From Ruminococcus flavefaciens (GTDB lineage Bacteria > Bacillota > Clostridia > Oscillospirales > Ruminococcaceae), in contig CACWHY010000018.1 of NCBI GenBank assembly GCA_902760805.1, forward strand, positions 1 to 64,000: 64,000 nt of DNA, read 5' to 3'. The position numbers and the translations under genes are program-made. The notes under the pieces are model-generated. The model did not search any database. It saw only the letters and a program-made list of their open reading frames with translations, and had not been told where the DNA came from. Numbering within the stretch: the stretch's first letter is position 1; every line of letters begins with the position of its first letter. Positions 25,611 through 33,506 of the stretch are shown here, in pieces.

Positions 25611-28469
25611 ATGAAACATCTCAAAAGGCTGACAGCCGCTGTCTCCGCAGCAGCGCTGACCCTCACAGCCCTCCCCCTCACCACAAGCATAGTTTCTGAC
25701 GCTGCGGACGAGTATTCTGTCAGAGATCCCTTCTTCAATTTCAGCTCACAGTACAATTACTATGAGTCTGAGCACTTCCAGTTCATCTGGGGCAATACCG
25801 GTCCAGACTCCGCTAAGGTGACTCAGGAATTCCTGGAAGGCAACGTGAAAAACCTTGAGGCTATCTGGGACGTTTACATGAACGAGCTGTCCAACAGGCC
25901 TCCCTGCGAGTCCGTGGAGACCTACCTCCAGGACGGCAAAAAGTACAAGACCAACTTCTATCTCTCCGGCACAGGCCTTGCAGGTATGCAGGACGATTGG
26001 GCCTATATGTCCTGGGACAGCGGCGGATTTGCGTATATGTTCTGCTGCGTGGACTCTATGAAGGTCGACCCGCCCTCATGGGTGCTGCCCCACGAATTCG
26101 GCCACGTCATGACCGCTCATCAGCTTGGCTGGAACAACAACAAATACTCCTACGCCTGGTGGGAGGCCATCGCTAACTGGTACCGTGAGCAGTACCTCTA
26201 CAGCGACTACAGCACCGACGAGACCGGCCACGGCACGGATTTCTTCCAGACCTATATGCTCAACCTCTGCTTCACCTTCCCCTGCGGCAGAGACTACTAC
26301 GCCTCATGGCCGTTTTTGCAGTACCTCACCGAAAATCCCGACAATTTGGAGGGCTACGGCAAGGACTTCGTGAAGAAGATGCTCCAGGAGGGTCAGGTGG
26401 ACGAGTACCCCTTTGACCAGGTAGAGCGCCTTGCTCCTGCCGATTTTAAGGAAACTCTTGGCAAGTACGCCGCACGCATGGCAGGTCTGGACTTCGCTCA
26501 CGGCGACGCCTACCGTGCAAGGCTCAGCGAGATGCTGGCGGAGCAGGAATGGTACTGGCAGCAGGTATACACCATGCTCCAGCCCGTTGCAGGCAAGGAG
26601 AACACCTACACCGTTCCCACAGAGCGAGCTCCCCAGTTCGCCGGACTGAACATCGTTCCCCTTGAGGTCTCCGGCGGGACCATCACAGCCTCTCTTGAGG
26701 GACTTTCCAGCAAGGAAGGGGCTGACTGGAGAGCCTGTATCGTTCAGCAGGCCGACGACGGAAGCTGCACCTACTCAGATCTTTTCAGCGCCGGCCAGGA
26801 GGTCAGCGTTCCCTATACCGGCGGAAAGGCCTATCTCTCCGTGATAGCTACTCCCGACCTTGACACTATCGAGAAGTACGGCCTGCCGGGAATTTACGAC
26901 AACAACGCCCTGTTCTCCGAGAAGAACGTGCCATTCAACAGCAAGAGCCGCTATCCCTACAGCGTGAAGTTCAGCGACAACGTTTCGATCACTCAGCGCA
27001 AGGTCTCCACAGAGAACAAGAACTGGTGGGAGAACGCCACCTATTCCGCTCATCCCAACGGCGGAGGCCTTGTGGCAAGCACAGCCAAGGTGGACGCATC
27101 AGTTTACGTTGCTCCTGACGCAGTTGTCAAGGGAAACGCCACCGTCACCGGAAACGTAAAACTCCTTGATCACGCAGTTGTCTGCGGAAGTGCAAAGGTC
27201 TCCGGGGACGTGGTGGTCTCCGGCTACGGAATGATCGGCGAGAACGCCACGGTCTCCGGCAATGCCCGTGTGGACGACTTCGGCATCGTCTGCGGAAGAG
27301 CCAACGTAAGCGGCTATGCTCAGGTGATCGAGAGCGCCTGTGTTTACGGGAACACCACCATGCAGGACAAGTCCGTGGCAAAGGGCGTGGCCTTCACTAT
27401 GGCCAACACCAAGTTCTCCGGACAGGGCGTGGGCGACGGCGACCTTTACTCCGACAACGACATCTCCTTCACACAGGGAGTCACCGCCGGCTGGACAAGC
27501 GCTCAGGCCTATGCCAGCAGCCGTCCCTTCACCAAGGATCTGATCCTTGCCTACGACTTCGACCAAGACAGCACATTTACCGCCAGCGACCGCTATTCCT
27601 CCACCTACGCTGTGAACAGCGGCGCAAAGTGGGAGGCTAAGCGCACATCAGCAAATGGCGTGCTCACCTTTGACGGCAGCAGCTGGCTGGACTTCGACCG
27701 CAGCGCTCTCTACGATACGGACGACTTCGAGATACAGCTCTCCTTCCTCACAAGAGAGGGCTCAGACCGTGTGCAGGAGCTGCTCCACATCGGCAATGAT
27801 CTGGATCACATCGATATGTATGTTTCCGGCAGTGACATCGAGGTGGTGAAGGAGGGCTCGCCTGTGTCGGCTAAGGGCGTGATCACTCCCGGAGAGTGGA
27901 CGAAGGTGCGATTCATAGTTGAGGGCGACACGGCAACTCTCATGGTCAACGGCCAGACAGTCGCCACCGAGGCCTGGACTGAAAATGACCGAAATATCCT
28001 GGAGAAGCTGGCTCTGGGCGACCAGACCTCAGCCTATCGCATAGGCGCTGACAGAAACGGCGAAAACGGCCTTAACGGTTCTGTGGACTTCGTGAGATTT
28101 TTCTCCGCAAAGTCCGATGAGCCTGCCGAGGTCTACACCGAGAAGGAGGACGTTCAGCAGACGACCGATCCCACCACTGAGCCGCCTACAGATCCTCCCA
28201 CAGAGCCGGGACTTACTCCTGATTGGGGCGACGCAAACTGCGACGGCAACGTAAATCTCAACGATGCAGTTGCGATCCTCCAGTACGCAGCTCTCAAGGA
28301 GAAATACCCCCTCACTGAGCAGGGCATGGTGAACGCCGACATCGTAGACAACGGCACCAGCGGCGTAAACGGCATGGACGCTCTGGCTATCCAGATGATC
28401 GACGCCGAGCTCCTTAAAATTGGCGAGCTCCCCACGACCAAGAGCTACATGGATCAGCAGATGAAGTAA
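25611..28469 (+). CDS. Dockerin-bearing HExxH metalloprotease-like protein with beta-helix and lectin-like modules
   Basis: 952 aa, secreted (signal peptide about 1-32). Residues about 40-290: a peptidase-like domain with His161-Glu-Phe-Gly-His165 and Glu185 in 'WWEAIANWY', a gluzincin zinc set; the layout recalls the Svx/AvrXca-type (DUF6055) family. Residues about 490-590: hexapeptide-like 'GNATVTG', 'GSAKVSGDVVVSG', 'GNARVDD' repeats expected to form a beta-helix. Residues about 640-830: a concanavalin/LamG-like domain ('LILAYDFDQD', 'GVLTFDGSSWLDF'). Then a TTDPTTEPPTDPPTEP linker and a type-I dockerin (about 873-950). GGAGGA precedes ATG 25611. It would be a cellulosome component acting on protein or a glycoprotein; the substrate is unknown. 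Confidence 0.85.
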   Translation: MKHLKRLTAAVSAAALTLTALPLTTSIVSDAADEYSVRDPFFNFSSQYNYYESEHFQFIWGNTGPDSAKVTQEFLEGNVKNLEAIWDVYMNELSNRPPCESVETYLQDGKKYKTNFYLSGTGLAGMQDDWAYMSWDSGGFAYMFCCVDSMKVDPPSWVLPHEFGHVMTAHQLGWNNNKYSYAWWEAIANWYREQYLYSDYSTDETGHGTDFFQTYMLNLCFTFPCGRDYYASWPFLQYLTENPDNLEGYGKDFVKKMLQEGQVDEYPFDQVERLAPADFKETLGKYAARMAGLDFAHGDAYRARLSEMLAEQEWYWQQVYTMLQPVAGKENTYTVPTERAPQFAGLNIVPLEVSGGTITASLEGLSSKEGADWRACIVQQADDGSCTYSDLFSAGQEVSVPYTGGKAYLSVIATPDLDTIEKYGLPGIYDNNALFSEKNVPFNSKSRYPYSVKFSDNVSITQRKVSTENKNWWENATYSAHPNGGGLVASTAKVDASVYVAPDAVVKGNATVTGNVKLLDHAVVCGSAKVSGDVVVSGYGMIGENATVSGNARVDDFGIVCGRANVSGYAQVIESACVYGNTTMQDKSVAKGVAFTMANTKFSGQGVGDGDLYSDNDISFTQGVTAGWTSAQAYASSRPFTKDLILAYDFDQDSTFTASDRYSSTYAVNSGAKWEAKRTSANGVLTFDGSSWLDFDRSALYDTDDFEIQLSFLTREGSDRVQELLHIGNDLDHIDMYVSGSDIEVVKEGSPVSAKGVITPGEWTKVRFIVEGDTATLMVNGQTVATEAWTENDRNILEKLALGDQTSAYRIGADRNGENGLNGSVDFVRFFSAKSDEPAEVYTEKEDVQQTTDPTTEPPTDPPTEPGLTPDWGDANCDGNVNLNDAVAILQYAALKEKYPLTEQGMVNADIVDNGTSGVNGMDALAIQMIDAELLKIGELPTTKSYMDQQMK

Positions 28470-28490
28470 GATCTCCGCAGATAATACCCC

Positions 28491-28518
28491 GGGCGCACAG
28501 TTTGTGCGCCCTTTTTTT
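28491..28518 (+). terminator. Terminator of the protease-dockerin gene
   Basis: GGGCGCACA and TGTGCGCCC form a perfect 9-bp stem with a 3-nt loop, followed by seven T. Confidence 0.95.
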
Positions 28519-28527
28519 GTGTGATCC

Positions 28528-28556
28528 TTGACATGGATATTCGCCCATGATATAAT
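28528..28556 (+). promoter_or_regulatory. Promoter of the membrane protein gene at 28608
   Basis: Perfect TTGACA (28528-28533), 17-bp spacer, TATAAT (28551-28556). Confidence 0.93.
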
Positions 28557-28607
28557 TATGTTGCCGGAGCATTTCCCGGCAAAAACATGATAAAGGGGTA
28601 CACTATT

Positions 28608-29288
28608 ATGAACGATTTTATGGACGACTTCAACTCGCCTCCTCCTCAGCAGGAAAAGCCTCCCGTGGCCGGTGCTGCACAGGAGAGAGTATTCACCGCC
28701 GCAGACGTTTACGAGGCCGGAAAGCTGGCTCCGATCCAGGAGGAGTCAGTGCTCATGGAGATATTCAAGGGGATCCTGGGCGCCGTTGTGGGCGCTATAC
28801 CGGGAGTTCTCCTGTGGATAATCATTGGCAGAGTGGGCTTCATCGCTGCCATATGCGGAGCAGTCCTTGCAGGCGGAACTGTTGCAGGCTATATCTTCAT
28901 GTCCAAGGACAACTTCCTTCCCCAGCATTACGGCGTTATCATCTGCCTTGCAGTGATCGTCATCGGTATCTTCCTTGCGCAGAAAATAGTCTGGTGCTGG
29001 GAGATCGCCGACGTTTTTGACCGGTACATGAAGGACTACCGAAACGAGATGTACGGCCTTGGCGACGCTGCCGGAATGAGCCGTGGGGAGATAGACTCTG
29101 TCATCGACCAGACCGTCAAGGAGCAGCTTGGCGTTACCGACCTTTCCTTCGGGAGCTGCTTTAGCAACTTCGGAAGGCTCCTCAAGGGACTTGACCTGAA
29201 GGGCAAGTACGCTCTCTCAATGCTGGAATGCTACGGCTTTGCAGCACTGGGCGGAGGCTCCCTCTTCACAAAATTTGCAAAGAAATAA
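28608..29288 (+). CDS. Membrane protein with Pro-rich N-terminus, unknown
   Basis: 226 aa. The cytoplasmic N-terminus has a PPPQQEKPP stretch and 'RVFTAADVYEAGKLAPIQEE'; three hydrophobic segments lie about residues 48-130, followed by a soluble C-terminal part. ATG 28608 is chosen because AAAGGGG lies 9 nt upstream. It stands alone between its own promoter and terminator. No family recognised. Confidence 0.75.
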   Translation: MNDFMDDFNSPPPQQEKPPVAGAAQERVFTAADVYEAGKLAPIQEESVLMEIFKGILGAVVGAIPGVLLWIIIGRVGFIAAICGAVLAGGTVAGYIFMSKDNFLPQHYGVIICLAVIVIGIFLAQKIVWCWEIADVFDRYMKDYRNEMYGLGDAAGMSRGEIDSVIDQTVKEQLGVTDLSFGSCFSNFGRLLKGLDLKGKYALSMLECYGFAALGGGSLFTKFAKK

Positions 29289-29314
29289 AACTATATTGCT
29301 TCCAAAAATACACA

Positions 29315-29350
29315 AAAGGCACGCCGGAGAAAGCGTGCCTTTTGCTTTAT
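29315..29350 (+). terminator. Terminator of the 28608 gene
   Basis: AAGGCACGC (29317-29325) pairs with GCGTGCCTT (29334-29342), with flanking A and T runs; it could also act on the convergent ABC operon. Confidence 0.88.
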
Positions 29351-29374
29351 GAATGAGCCGAATAGCTGTGGATC

Positions 29375-30052
29375 TCAATTTGCAGCTATAGCAGCCGCAG
29401 GAACGTTAATAGGGCCACGGAGGGAGCTGTTCCACCACTTTCTGAGAAGAAGGTGGGTGACGCCCAGGCCTGCGATGTAGATCACGGCTGCGAGCAGGCA
29501 GCCAGCCAGAGAGTGGCCTGCCTCTCCGCCGAAGATACCGTCCGAGAGTCCGGGGATCTTGGGGAGGAAGATGCCCTGTAGGAAGTATCCCATGTACAGG
29601 ATGAATTTCAGCACATTGTAGGAGTTCCTAGCGATGAGGCAAACGATCATGGTCATCAGGATAGTGTTGGCAGCGTTGACGATGATCACGTCGTCGTTGG
29701 GGATACCGTTCCAGCAGAAGTGTGTGATCAGACCGGCCGTTAAGTCGAATACCAGTCCCAGAGCTCCGCAGAGGATAACGGGAGCTGTGGTGATCAGGTC
29801 CTTGGCAAAGGGCAGTGACAGGAAGAACTTGTTCTGGGTGGTCTTCATGGCTCCCACCAGCATAAAGAGCAGGATACCGATGTGGCCGAAGCCGATAGCG
29901 CCCACCATTGACATATAGTCCTCGCTTCCGGGCTCAGCGGGCTCCTTGACAGCTGCAACCATGAGAACTGCCGCAAAGATCAGTGCGATGATAGTCATTA
30001 TGGGGTTGAATGTCAGACGTAAGTAAGTCTTAATAGCTTTTTTCATGTTCAT
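29375..30052 (-). CDS. ABC-2-type permease, YtrA-regulated operon
   Basis: 225 aa with about six membrane segments. It is the last gene of the GntR-ABC operon and overlaps the upstream permease by one codon position (TAATG). No binding motif is visible; the permease call rests on hydrophobicity and its place next to an ATPase. Such operons in Firmicutes often answer to cell-wall-acting compounds. Confidence 0.75.
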   Translation of the reverse strand: MNMKKAIKTYLRLTFNPIMTIIALIFAAVLMVAAVKEPAEPGSEDYMSMVGAIGFGHIGILLFMLVGAMKTTQNKFFLSLPFAKDLITTAPVILCGALGLVFDLTAGLITHFCWNGIPNDDVIIVNAANTILMTMIVCLIARNSYNVLKFILYMGYFLQGIFLPKIPGLSDGIFGGEAGHSLAGCLLAAVIYIAGLGVTHLLLRKWWNSSLRGPINVPAAAIAAN

Positions 30053-30762
30053 TACCTGCTTTCCAGCCAGCGGTTTTTCTTGTAGTACGCCAGCACGAAC
30101 TTGTGTGAAACGATGGTGATGATCACTGCGGCAGCGGCTGCGATCAGGTGGATGATGGTCAGCTTTCCGTCAGTGACGAACAGTGATAATGGGCCTATGG
30201 CAACAAGTGCGAAGGCAGTTATCATCATCAGCAGCGAACGGGTTAGATAGTTCTTGATCACAAGGATGAAGCTGCAAAGGCCGATCGTCAGAAGTGCGCT
30301 GATAGCGGTCGCTGCAACGCTTGCCATTCCCCATTTGAACGGGAGGAGGCCGGTGACGTTGATCAGTGCTACCAGTGCAAGGTATCCGGCGGACTGCACG
30401 ATCATGCAGATCAGCATACCTGTGCGGAACTTTGCGAAGGTGGAGAAGCCGCCCTTCACTGTGCGGACGAACTTTCCGCCGGGGAGATCTCTTTCGTGAG
30501 TGAGCATGATCTCGGTTGCCAGAGTAGGGGCAAGGATCATGCCGAAGATGAAGTTTGCCACGGAGCTGTCGCAGAGCTTCTTGACCGTTGCGGAAAAGTT
30601 GCCGCCCTGCTCCATAAGGCCGATGATCAGGACCCAGACCATTGCGCCGAGAAGTATGGCTGTGGGGAGGATCATCAGCAGCACCATGCCCTTGAGCATA
30701 CTTGAGCCCTGATAGATCTTCATTGCCTGGGGGATCGTAACAGTTGAGCTGTTCTTATTCAT
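30052..30762 (-). CDS. ABC-2-type permease, second subunit
   Basis: 236 aa, about six membrane segments, with a soluble loop 'LAPTLATEIMLTHERDLPGGKFVRT'. I set the start at ATG 30762, which overlaps the ATPase stop and has GGAGG upstream; a frame extension to 30867 lies inside the ATPase gene. It pairs with the neighbouring permease as a heterodimer (inference). Confidence 0.75.
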   Translation of the reverse strand: MNKNSSTVTIPQAMKIYQGSSMLKGMVLLMILPTAILLGAMVWVLIIGLMEQGGNFSATVKKLCDSSVANFIFGMILAPTLATEIMLTHERDLPGGKFVRTVKGGFSTFAKFRTGMLICMIVQSAGYLALVALINVTGLLPFKWGMASVAATAISALLTIGLCSFILVIKNYLTRSLLMMITAFALVAIGPLSLFVTDGKLTIIHLIAAAAAVIITIVSHKFVLAYYKKNRWLESR

Positions 30763-31639
30763 CGTCCTCCGCCTTTCTGAGGATCCCGACGCTGAGCTGC
30801 TGGAGGGTGGGTTTCTCAATGGCCGTATCCAGAGCTGAAAGAGCCTCTGCATTCTCAGCGGGAGCAATGCCGCTGAAGCCGGAGCTGTTCGATGTGAATG
30901 AGATCATGAGAGGTCTTGCCTTTGCGGAATTCTCAGCATCGCCATGGACAAGGATGTATCTCTCCTTCAGGTCCTCAACGAAGCCCTCCTCGATGACCTT
31001 GCCCTCGTGCATGAAGATAGCGTAGTCTGTGGCGAACTCCATATCAGCGATGTTGTGGGTGGAGAAGAGCACTGAGCGCTCGCCGTCGCCCTTAGCAAGG
31101 TACTCTCTGAACATATCGCAGAGCAGGTCTCTTGCCAGTGGGTCAAGGCTGGATGCAGGCTCGTCAAGGATCAGGAGCTTTGTATCTCTAGCCAGAACAG
31201 CTGCAAGATATGCTCTCATGCGGTTTCCGTCGGAGAGCTTCACCAGCTTCTTCTGCTTTTTAGCGTCCGGGTCGTCCAGCTTGAAGCGCTTGCAGAGCTT
31301 CCTGAACGCCTCGGGACTGAAGCTGTCGAAGGCAGTCTCCATAGCTGTGCGAATTGCCTTCATATCCCAATCCTGAGGGAAGAAGTTCGCTGATGAGCAG
31401 TAGCCGATGAGCTCTCTGACCTGATCTGAGTCGATGTCGGTCATATTCTCGAAGTAAACAGCCTCGCCGCCGTCCTTTCCGGTAACTCCGGAAATAATGT
31501 CGATAAGTGTAGTTTTTCCTGCGCCGTTAGCTCCGATGAGAGCTGTAGCAAATCCGCAGGGGATAGAAGCCTCGATGCTTCCCAGGGTGAAGTCCTTGTA
31601 TTTCTTAGTGATCCCGTTGATCTTAACTGCGCTTTTCAT
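30755..31639 (-). CDS. ABC transporter ATP-binding protein
   Basis: 294 aa. Walker A 'GANGAGKTTLID' (about 35-46), signature motif in the drifted form 'LSDGNRMR', Walker B 'LLILDEPASSLDPLARD' and the switch histidine in 'STHNIADME'. The C-terminal 75 residues form an extra domain. It powers the two downstream permeases. Its product is the energy unit of a YtrBCDEF-like exporter. Confidence 0.92.
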   Translation of the reverse strand: MKSAVKINGITKKYKDFTLGSIEASIPCGFATALIGANGAGKTTLIDIISGVTGKDGGEAVYFENMTDIDSDQVRELIGYCSSANFFPQDWDMKAIRTAMETAFDSFSPEAFRKLCKRFKLDDPDAKKQKKLVKLSDGNRMRAYLAAVLARDTKLLILDEPASSLDPLARDLLCDMFREYLAKGDGERSVLFSTHNIADMEFATDYAIFMHEGKVIEEGFVEDLKERYILVHGDAENSAKARPLMISFTSNSSGFSGIAPAENAEALSALDTAIEKPTLQQLSVGILRKAEDDE

Positions 31640-31657
31640 AACCTTTCTCCTTCTATA

Positions 31658-31987
31658 TCAGAAAATAACGGACTTTTTCTTGCCGTTCTTTTTACGGGGG
31701 TATTCCTGGATCCTTGTGATCATGTCACAGTTCACCATCTGCTTGCTGTCCTTAGTCTGGATCTCGAGCCAGCCGTCAGCGGCGTCCAGAATGGTTCCTG
31801 TGATAGTGCTTGACCAGCTCAGCCAGATAAGGCACTCTTTGTCGATGTAGTTCTTTATAAGCTCATTCATATCTATCTCTCCATTTATTTTGTTTTTTTT
31901 ATAAGCCTTCAGCCGCCTGTAGTAATTTGTACCATGGGAAGAGAGCACTACAAAAAGCAGCAGAAATATGATAAAGCCAGAGCTCAT
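31658..31987 (-). CDS. Small membrane-anchored protein of the ABC operon
   Basis: 109 aa. An N-terminal membrane helix (about 3-18), then a short domain 'ECLIWLSWSSTITGTILDAADGWLEIQT' whose strand pattern recalls an Sm-like barrel, and a Lys-rich tail. ATG 31987 is chosen for AAAGGAGA upstream. It lies between the GntR regulator and the ATPase. Function unknown. Confidence 0.65.
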   Translation of the reverse strand: MSSGFIIFLLLFVVLSSHGTNYYRRLKAYKKNKINGEIDMNELIKNYIDKECLIWLSWSSTITGTILDAADGWLEIQTKDSKQMVNCDMITRIQEYPRKKNGKKKSVIF

Positions 31988-32004
31988 ACTCTGTTCTCCT
32001 TTCC

Positions 32005-32376
32005 TTATCCGTCGATGTCCCACAGAGTCCTGAGAGTCTCGCAGACCTCATCTGCCGTAAGACCGGCGATCTTAGCTGAGTGTATGGCGTCTGTCAGGTG
32101 AGTTTCAAGCTGACGCATATGCTGTTCAGCCAGCATCTTCTGATCCTGAGCGTTGACGAAATACCCCTTGCCCTTAGAAGCCGTAACAAGTCCCTCAGCC
32201 GAGAGCTCTTCGTAGGCCTTCATGGTGGTGATGACGCTGATCTTCAGGTCCTGCGCAAGACCTCTGATCGAAGGCAGAGGATCGCCGCCCTTGAGCTTTC
32301 CGGAGAGGATCTGTTCTCTCAGCTGTGAGGCGATCTGTTTGTAGATCGGCTCGTTGGAATTCTGGTAGATCTTCAT
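32005..32376 (-). CDS. GntR-family repressor, YtrA subfamily
   Basis: 123 aa. A winged helix fills residues 1-75 ('EPIYKQIASQLREQILSGKLKGGDPLPS', 'YEELSAEGLV', 'GKGYFVN'), followed by a short two-helix dimerisation tail of about 45 residues, the YtrA layout. It is the first gene of an operon with an ATPase and permeases. A 41-bp operator overlaps its promoter, so it very likely represses itself. Confidence 0.92.
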   Translation of the reverse strand: MKIYQNSNEPIYKQIASQLREQILSGKLKGGDPLPSIRGLAQDLKISVITTMKAYEELSAEGLVTASKGKGYFVNAQDQKMLAEQHMRQLETHLTDAIHSAKIAGLTADEVCETLRTLWDIDG

Positions 32377-32393
32377 GGTGTACCTCCTTTCTA

Positions 32394-32443
32394 CTGTTCA
32401 TGTGTTCTATATACAGTATATAACACATGAACAGTTTTGTCAA
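32394..32443 (-). promoter_or_regulatory. Promoter and 13-bp inverted-repeat operator of the YtrA-type operon
   Basis: The operator arms CTGTTCATGTGTT (32394-32406) and AACACATGAACAG (32422-32434) are perfect inverted copies. The leftward promoter TTGACA (32443-32438), 17-bp spacer, TATACT (32420-32415) is overlaid: one arm fills most of the spacer and the other covers the start point. A bound regulator would block RNA polymerase. Confidence 0.9.
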
Positions 32444-32590
32444 TAGGCTGACCTGCCAGATCTCGAAAGAATTTTTCCCGTCTGATCGTGCTGATCGCAC
32501 AAAAAGCCGCCCCTCCGGAGACTATTTCGGCCTCCGGAAGAGCGGTTTAGTGTTTATGCGTGATATAAACAGTTGTACTCGGGAGCAAGA

Positions 32591-33322
32591 TCACTTGCCT
32601 GAGCAGTAGATCTCGATCGCACGGGCAGTGAACTCAGCCGTGCTGGTGCCTCCCACCTTGTCGATATTGTCGGAGATCTCTCCTCCGGCGGCATACATCT
32701 TTCCCAGCCCGGCCAGGATCTGATCTGTGCAGGTGTACATATTCTCTGTGATATAGTCCTGAACGTCCTTCACCAGCTCCTGAGCCTGAGGGTCGCCGGG
32801 GTCGCCGCTGCGCAGCTGTCCCAGCTTTGCGAAGATCTCCATAAATCCCTGAGCGATCTGCTGGTCGTCATCGGGGGTGCGGTCCTTGGACTTCCGGAGC
32901 ATCTCCTGATACTCCTTAGTGCCGCCCCACTCCTCCTTGGCTCTGCGAGCGTACTCCTCCAGTTTAGTTTTGTTAAATGCGGTAAGATCCACAGCTTTCA
33001 CTCCAATCATTTTTATTCCACGAGCGAAGGTGATGAGATCGTCGATATGCTCCCGTTTCAGCTCAAGGAGGGTGATCTGCTGCTCCAGGGCTTTTTTTCG
33101 GTCGAAATCGGGGCTGTCCAGGATCTCCTTGATGTGACTCAGGGGGAATTCCAGCTCACGGAAGAGCAGGATCTGCTGCAAGCGCTCCAGCGCCGTATCG
33201 TCATACAGCCTGTAGCCTGCCTCGGTGCGCTCTCCGGGTGGCAGCAGACCGATCCTGTCGTAGTATTGCAGCGTGCGCACGCTGACGCCGGTGAGCTGGC
33301 TCACCTGTTTGACTGTCATCAT
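32591..33322 (-). CDS. MerR-family regulator with TipAS ligand-binding domain
   Basis: 243 aa. An N-terminal MerR winged helix ('VKQVSQLTGVSVRTLQYYDRIGLLPP', 'YRLYDD') and coiled-coil (about 75-115) are followed by a TipAS domain (about 125-240) that in relatives binds thiopeptide or other cyclic drugs. GGAGG lies 7 nt before the first ATG. The promoter upstream has the 19-bp spacer typical of MerR activation, so it is probably self-activating. No efflux gene is adjacent, so its other targets are unknown. Confidence 0.9.
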   Translation of the reverse strand: MMTVKQVSQLTGVSVRTLQYYDRIGLLPPGERTEAGYRLYDDTALERLQQILLFRELEFPLSHIKEILDSPDFDRKKALEQQITLLELKREHIDDLITFARGIKMIGVKAVDLTAFNKTKLEEYARRAKEEWGGTKEYQEMLRKSKDRTPDDDQQIAQGFMEIFAKLGQLRSGDPGDPQAQELVKDVQDYITENMYTCTDQILAGLGKMYAAGGEISDNIDKVGGTSTAEFTARAIEIYCSGK

Positions 33323-33346
33323 GATATGACCTCCTCTCGTGATCTT

Positions 33347-33377
33347 AGTATAGACTATGACGTTAGGTAAGGGTCAA
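33347..33377 (-). promoter_or_regulatory. MerR-type promoter with 19-bp spacer
   Basis: Leftward TTGACC (33377-33372), 19-bp spacer, TATACT (33352-33347). The long spacer with a partial TGAC...GTCA dyad is the hallmark of promoters that MerR proteins untwist. Confidence 0.8.
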
Positions 33378-33444
33378 TAGTCTCCGGGGAACTTCGTATA
33401 CCTGCACAAGATCGCCGCACCTGATTTGTTGGAAATGTACAACC

Positions 33445-33468
33445 GTAGGGGCGGAGTGGCCGCCCGAC
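33445..33468. repeat. Single copy of the GTAGGGG-type palindromic repeat
   Basis: GTAGGGGCGG-AGTGG-CCGCCC forms a 6-bp GC stem. It matches the units of the array at 59091-59345 (GTAGGGG start, CCGCCC end), so it belongs to the same dispersed family. Confidence 0.7.
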
Positions 33469-33478
33469 CTGATCCCGC

Positions 33479-33504
33479 AAAAAAGCCCCCCGAAGGAGGC
33501 TTTT
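33479..33504 (-). terminator. Terminator of the Na/Pi cotransporter gene
   Basis: On the minus strand AAAAGCCTCC, loop TTCG, GGGGGGCTTTTTT: a stable tetraloop hairpin with a T run. Confidence 0.88.
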
Positions 33505-33506
33505 GA

